From a bacterium (GTDB lineage: Bacteria > UBP14 > UBA6098 > B30-G16): a DNA stretch of 64,000 bases. Position numbers and translations under genes: made by a program. Position 1 is the first letter of the stretch. Every line of letters starts with the position of its first letter. Location: NCBI GenBank assembly GCA_030613005.1, contig JAUWMV010000009.1, forward strand, positions 1 through 64,000, written 5' to 3'. The notes under the pieces are model-generated. The model ran no database searches. It was not told where the DNA came from and worked only from the letters and a program-made list of their open reading frames with translations. Below, piece after piece: positions 60,305 to 64,000 of the stretch.

Positions 60305-63300
60305 TTATCTTGCTATTGTCACTGTCCCATTACAAACAATCTGACCATTACTGTCGATAAGGTAAATATAAATCCCTGGAGGAAGGCTGCAACCGTTGTT
60401 GTCGAGACCGTCCCACGTTGAATATTTCGCCGCATTATCACTAACAGGAACATCGATTTCTCTAATTTCTCTGCCAGTTAAATCGAAAATGTGAATCGAT
60501 GCTGGATAATCATTCATTCCAGGATATATAAATTGGCAGAAATCGTTAATATTATCATAATTAGGTGTAATAGGATTGGGCATTCTAAGGCAATGATATA
60601 CCGCTGAATAGTAAAACCAGAAAGAAAAAGTTTCGCAGTTAGGTCCACAGAACTCGTTTGTAACAAGATCGCACGAACTAATATTCACAGTTACAGTCTC
60701 ACCTTCCGCAAATCCAAGCCCCATTTGGGAACAATCAACTGTTATTTCACTATCATGCCAATTAACTAATAAGTCTGATAAGTAAAGCGTAGTGTCTATT
60801 GTTGAGGTTGAAGTATTAATATGAATAACGACCGATCCGGTATCTATGCCTGAATGATTATCGATAAGAGAAATTCTTATCTCAGGACTGTAATTTTCCT
60901 CGAGGCTCCCTTGTATCGGATAAGAGAAATTTGCGATAGGTGGTGCAAAATCGGTATAGAAAATTGCTGTATCCGAAGTAGTTAATGAAATTTCGTAGAT
61001 ATTGAAAATCTGTGTTATTGTAATTAATATTGTATCATTATCCTCCCAGACACCATAAGGTGGAGAGACTCTAATAACACTGCTATCTTGTGTTATTTCT
61101 GTGTATTCAATAAATGTTTCATTCACTCGATAGGAATCTTCGTTAATAGTTGTGATTAGGCTTTCTGGTACGAGTGGGACATCATCTATATCCCATAAAG
61201 CGAAATTAGAAGCTTGTGAGGTGCATGCGGAGAAAATTCCATGCTCAGGAAAGATTCTTCGGACCAATGGACCACCACATGGCTCACCGTATATGACAAC
61301 AGCCGATGTCTCATATACTGTCGGTGTTGTTCCATAATGAATTGAATCGCCGTAGCAGCTATAGTCCAGGCTGTATTCGCATCGATTGAATGCCACAACT
61401 GCGATATCTAAAGTATCCTCGCACTCGATATCGAGTGTATATGTGGTATCTATCATAGAATCCGAGACAATTATACCATTTAATAAAACCTGATACATTA
61501 TCTCAGGAGTTCCAGTTGAATTATTCCAAATAAGCCGAATCACACCCGGTTCAATAACTGATGCTGGAACTGGATTAATAATAGTCGGAGAGGACGGTGG
61601 CTCGAAATCAATATGAACTGTAATTGTGTCATAGATTTTTAATGTATCGCCACCTCGACAGATAGCCGCACCTTCCAAAATGTACGTTGTGGTGGTTTCT
61701 GGTGTTACAACAGGATTATCGCTTGTATAAAAAGGCGTAATCTCACCTTCAAGATACCAATTAAACATAACAGAATCGAAAGCACCTGTTGCTGATGTAA
61801 TACAACCAAGAGTAACCTCGGTACCCGGACAAGAATACTTATCTGTACCAGCAAAAACATCGAGGATGCATGGGCACCAGAAGAAATAACATGTATCGAT
61901 GCTATTTATCATAACTCCCGGAGAATCACAACCGACTCCAAAATCTGCCCAGTTATATACAAGAGCATGCATGCATATCGAATCGCTGTGAATTATGTTA
62001 TCGAAAAATACTTGACCATCAGAAGTCGTATATGTTACCAATGTATCACCGTCGCGGATGTGATGGAAAGCGCTCTCGCCATCCGACGAACACGCGACAT
62101 CATCGCTTATGGAGAAAGTATATCGTATGGAATCCAAACACCAAGCGGTATCGTCAGGCATTGGTGAAAGAATTATTTCCGGTGGCTCTAAAAGCATTTG
62201 AAATGAACCAGCAACGTCTGAAACGATGCTGTCTAAAGCAAGTGTATCTATCATATAATCGATTGAATAGTGAACATTATATCCATTCTCAAACCAGCAT
62301 GAACCAGCAGTAAATGGGTAGAAATGGAGAATCCATATGGTATCACCGGGTAACATTGCGGATCTTAAGTTTATATACGGACCCCATCCATACGTAATCC
62401 CGTCAACAACTACTGAAATTGACAGTGTATCAACTCCTTGCATCGATATTATTCCCCATTGTATCGGTTGACAGGGGCAATGCGTCTGAATACAACCGTC
62501 CAAATTTACATCGAACGGAACTAATAAAAACCCATATATATCGCTTATTTGAACTGTAAATGTTATAGTATCGGAAGTAGCATTTGGTCCGCAATAATCT
62601 ATACAATTGTCTCGATAATCTATTATAATGGTAATTTCACTTATAGGTTGGAAATTTGATATTGTTACAGATTCAGAATCGGGACTGACTTCGAATTCGA
62701 CACCAGTAGGATCACTTGCAACCTGAATCGATGTTATAACAAAATTCTCATCACAAATCGAATCCTTGATTTCGTAACTAAACGTAAAACTTCTTTCGCT
62801 TATCGTATCTCCTGATGTATGAGAGACAGGTGTTAATACAGGCGGTGAGAGGTCGATTAGCATCCAACTGCAAACCGATGAGTCAAGACAACCACCGGTT
62901 ATATCGCAAAGAGTGTTAAGGCAGAATGTAATGCTATCTCCATCAGTCCACAGTGCTGAGGGTGTAAATATAACAGTATCCCCAGAAAACGAGACTTCAG
63001 AACTGGATGTATCGTAAATAACTCCATCTACTTCGATTATCATAGTAGTCCAAACTAATGTAAATTCCGGCGTTACAACCCACCTTATGATTTGGTCATC
63101 ACATGAGGAGACTATTCTGCCATCATCATTGGAATCGATAGGTTCAATTATTTCTGCAGCAACTTCGCCTAAATGCACATCGAATGTCCAACATGAATCA
63201 CTAAAGTTAAAATCGCATGTATCTGCACATAAATCATGAGCATAAGCACAAATAACAATAACTTCGCTATCTGCAAGTCCTTCGATCATACCATCCCAGA

Positions 63301-64000
63301 TGCTTCCCCAGTTTTCATAACGTCCAAGGGAACTTGTAATAACGAGTGAATCCAAACTGACGAGCGACCTGCAAATGGAATCGTTTGCCGAAACAGCTAT
63401 AATAGCGGAATCACCGATGTGAGTTCCAGATGGACCGATAAACGCGAATTCAGGAGGATCGAGGTCTATTAAGAAAGAATCGATGATTGGAGAATTAAGA
63501 TTGACTTCCCATATATTCCTTGCACTGTCAATGTTAACAATAATCCATTCACCTCCTGCCCATGGCGTCGATGGTGTAAAAATGATTAACAATGCGGTTG
63601 AATCTCCAGCATAGGTTAATTCTACTTCGGGATCGGTCACTCGGTATTCTATTCCATTAACTGTCATATGTACATAATTTGTATCCATACCGTGTCTATC
63701 CTTAACTATTGCAGCAAAAGTTTGGTCAGAACATGTGGAAATTCTTCTGCCATCGAAGTTTGTATCTGGTGGTGATCTGAATTCACCAATAACCACTGCA
63801 CTTTGAACCTCATAGCTCCAACAAGTTTTAGTTCTATTGGGCAAACAATAATCCATGCATTTATCTGAGAGATGAGCACAAACCCAAACAGTATCGATGT
63901 CCTCGAGGTCTCTTGCGGGAAGTGGAAGATGTGTTGCTACAATACTATCGATTACTGTAGAGCTTCTATGTATCGATATGGACACGCTGTCGAGAAGATC
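60305..64000 (-). CDS. Second giant A/B-module secreted protein, 3' part
   Basis: The frame is open to the right edge, so the 5' end is outside; 1231 residues are visible. It has the same design as the 4023-residue protein: A-type modules (SCDDQ, DGDSI, opening P-P) and B-type modules (DLCAD/CW and D-CGPN). There is in addition a PKD-like domain (FAGTDKYSCPGTEVTL, about two thirds along) and a fibronectin-III-like segment (PGVIRLIWNNSTG). The last 97 residues are a type B T9SS tail (TPNYDNINDF, IHIFDLTGREI, WDGLDNNG, LPPGIYIYLI, GTVTIAR) closely related to that of the first giant. The first visible Val is not a real start. Likely a surface fibre; inference from similarity. Confidence 0.8.
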   Translation of the reverse strand, partial: DLLDSVSISIHRSSTVIDSIVATHLPLPARDLEDIDTVWVCAHLSDKCMDYCLPNRTKTCWSYEVQSAVVIGEFRSPPDTNFDGRRISTCSDQTFAAIVKDRHGMDTNYVHMTVNGIEYRVTDPEVELTYAGDSTALLIIFTPSTPWAGGEWIIVNIDSARNIWEVNLNSPIIDSFLIDLDPPEFAFIGPSGTHIGDSAIIAVSANDSICRSLVSLDSLVITSSLGRYENWGSIWDGMIEGLADSEVIVICAYAHDLCADTCDFNFSDSCWTFDVHLGEVAAEIIEPIDSNDDGRIVSSCDDQIIRWVVTPEFTLVWTTMIIEVDGVIYDTSSSEVSFSGDTVIFTPSALWTDGDSITFCLNTLCDITGGCLDSSVCSWMLIDLSPPVLTPVSHTSGDTISERSFTFSYEIKDSICDENFVITSIQVASDPTGVEFEVSPDSESVTISNFQPISEITIIIDYRDNCIDYCGPNATSDTITFTVQISDIYGFLLVPFDVNLDGCIQTHCPCQPIQWGIISMQGVDTLSISVVVDGITYGWGPYINLRSAMLPGDTIWILHFYPFTAGSCWFENGYNVHYSIDYMIDTLALDSIVSDVAGSFQMLLEPPEIILSPMPDDTAWCLDSIRYTFSISDDVACSSDGESAFHHIRDGDTLVTYTTSDGQVFFDNIIHSDSICMHALVYNWADFGVGCDSPGVMINSIDTCYFFWCPCILDVFAGTDKYSCPGTEVTLGCITSATGAFDSVMFNWYLEGEITPFYTSDNPVVTPETTTTYILEGAAICRGGDTLKIYDTITVHIDFEPPSSPTIINPVPASVIEPGVIRLIWNNSTGTPEIMYQVLLNGIIVSDSMIDTTYTLDIECEDTLDIAVVAFNRCEYSLDYSCYGDSIHYGTTPTVYETSAVVIYGEPCGGPLVRRIFPEHGIFSACTSQASNFALWDIDDVPLVPESLITTINEDSYRVNETFIEYTEITQDSSVIRVSPPYGVWEDNDTILITITQIFNIYEISLTTSDTAIFYTDFAPPIANFSYPIQGSLEENYSPEIRISLIDNHSGIDTGSVVIHINTSTSTIDTTLYLSDLLVNWHDSEITVDCSQMGLGFAEGETVTVNISSCDLVTNEFCGPNCETFSFWFYYSAVYHCLRMPNPITPNYDNINDFCQFIYPGMNDYPASIHIFDLTGREIREIDVPVSDNAAKYSTWDGLDNNGCSLPPGIYIYLIDSNGQIVCNGTVTIAR

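Overview
The window is AT-rich bacterial chromosome from a Gram-negative organism. Many products carry signal peptides. The outer membrane is implied by PorV-like beta-barrels fused to OmpA-like peptidoglycan-binding domains. Secreted proteins end in type A and type B C-terminal domains of the kind recognised by the type IX secretion system (T9SS). Together with HdrB/HdrC-type heterodisulfide reductase subunits, an AhpD-like protein and a phosphate acyltransferase, this points to an anaerobic member of the FCB superphylum or a neighbouring candidate phylum. No rRNA or marker set is present to settle the phylum; this is inference from protein families.

Layout. 0-3.5 kb: a secreted coiled-coil protein with an N-terminal TANFOR/Ig-like part. 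3.7-13.3 kb: housekeeping genes, namely tRNA-Ala(GGC), sbcC, a ptb and GNAT pair, xseA, and the translation cluster infC-rpmI-rplT-pheS (no pheT follows). 13.5-25.6 kb: one 4023-residue secreted protein built from about 18 alternating pairs of two Ig-like modules plus a type B T9SS-like tail. 25.6-40.4 kb: envelope region with a histidine phosphatase, two of three PorV/CARDB/OmpA-type proteins, murI, a type A T9SS-cargo protein, two DUF5683-like membrane proteins and a 1060-residue secreted protein with a cohesin-like region. 40.6-47.2 kb: alr, an MscS channel, an Rrf2 regulator, the yceD-rpmF-plsX-fabH lipid/ribosome cluster and tRNA-Asn(GTT). 47.3-52.5 kb: a secreted transglutaminase-like protein and a group of small membrane/zinc-ribbon proteins surrounding an array of 21-bp palindromic repeats. 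52.7-56.5 kb: an LPG-synthase-type membrane protein, truA (without a standard start codon), an AhpD-like protein, hdrB and hdrC. 56.9-64 kb: the third PorV/CARDB/OmpA protein and the 3' part of a second giant alternating-module protein, which runs off the right edge.

How the parts fit. The dominant theme is the cell surface: very long, acidic, Cys-containing fibres with T9SS-type tails, and large barrel-plus-OmpA proteins that could tie the outer membrane to the peptidoglycan or take part in exporting or attaching the fibres. No core T9SS gene (SprA, PorK, PorL, PorM, PorN or PorU) is seen here, so that link is an inference. The two most unusual signals are the A/B-module giants together with the triplicated PorV-CARDB-3xOmpA architecture, and the 21-bp palindrome array at 50.7-50.9 kb.
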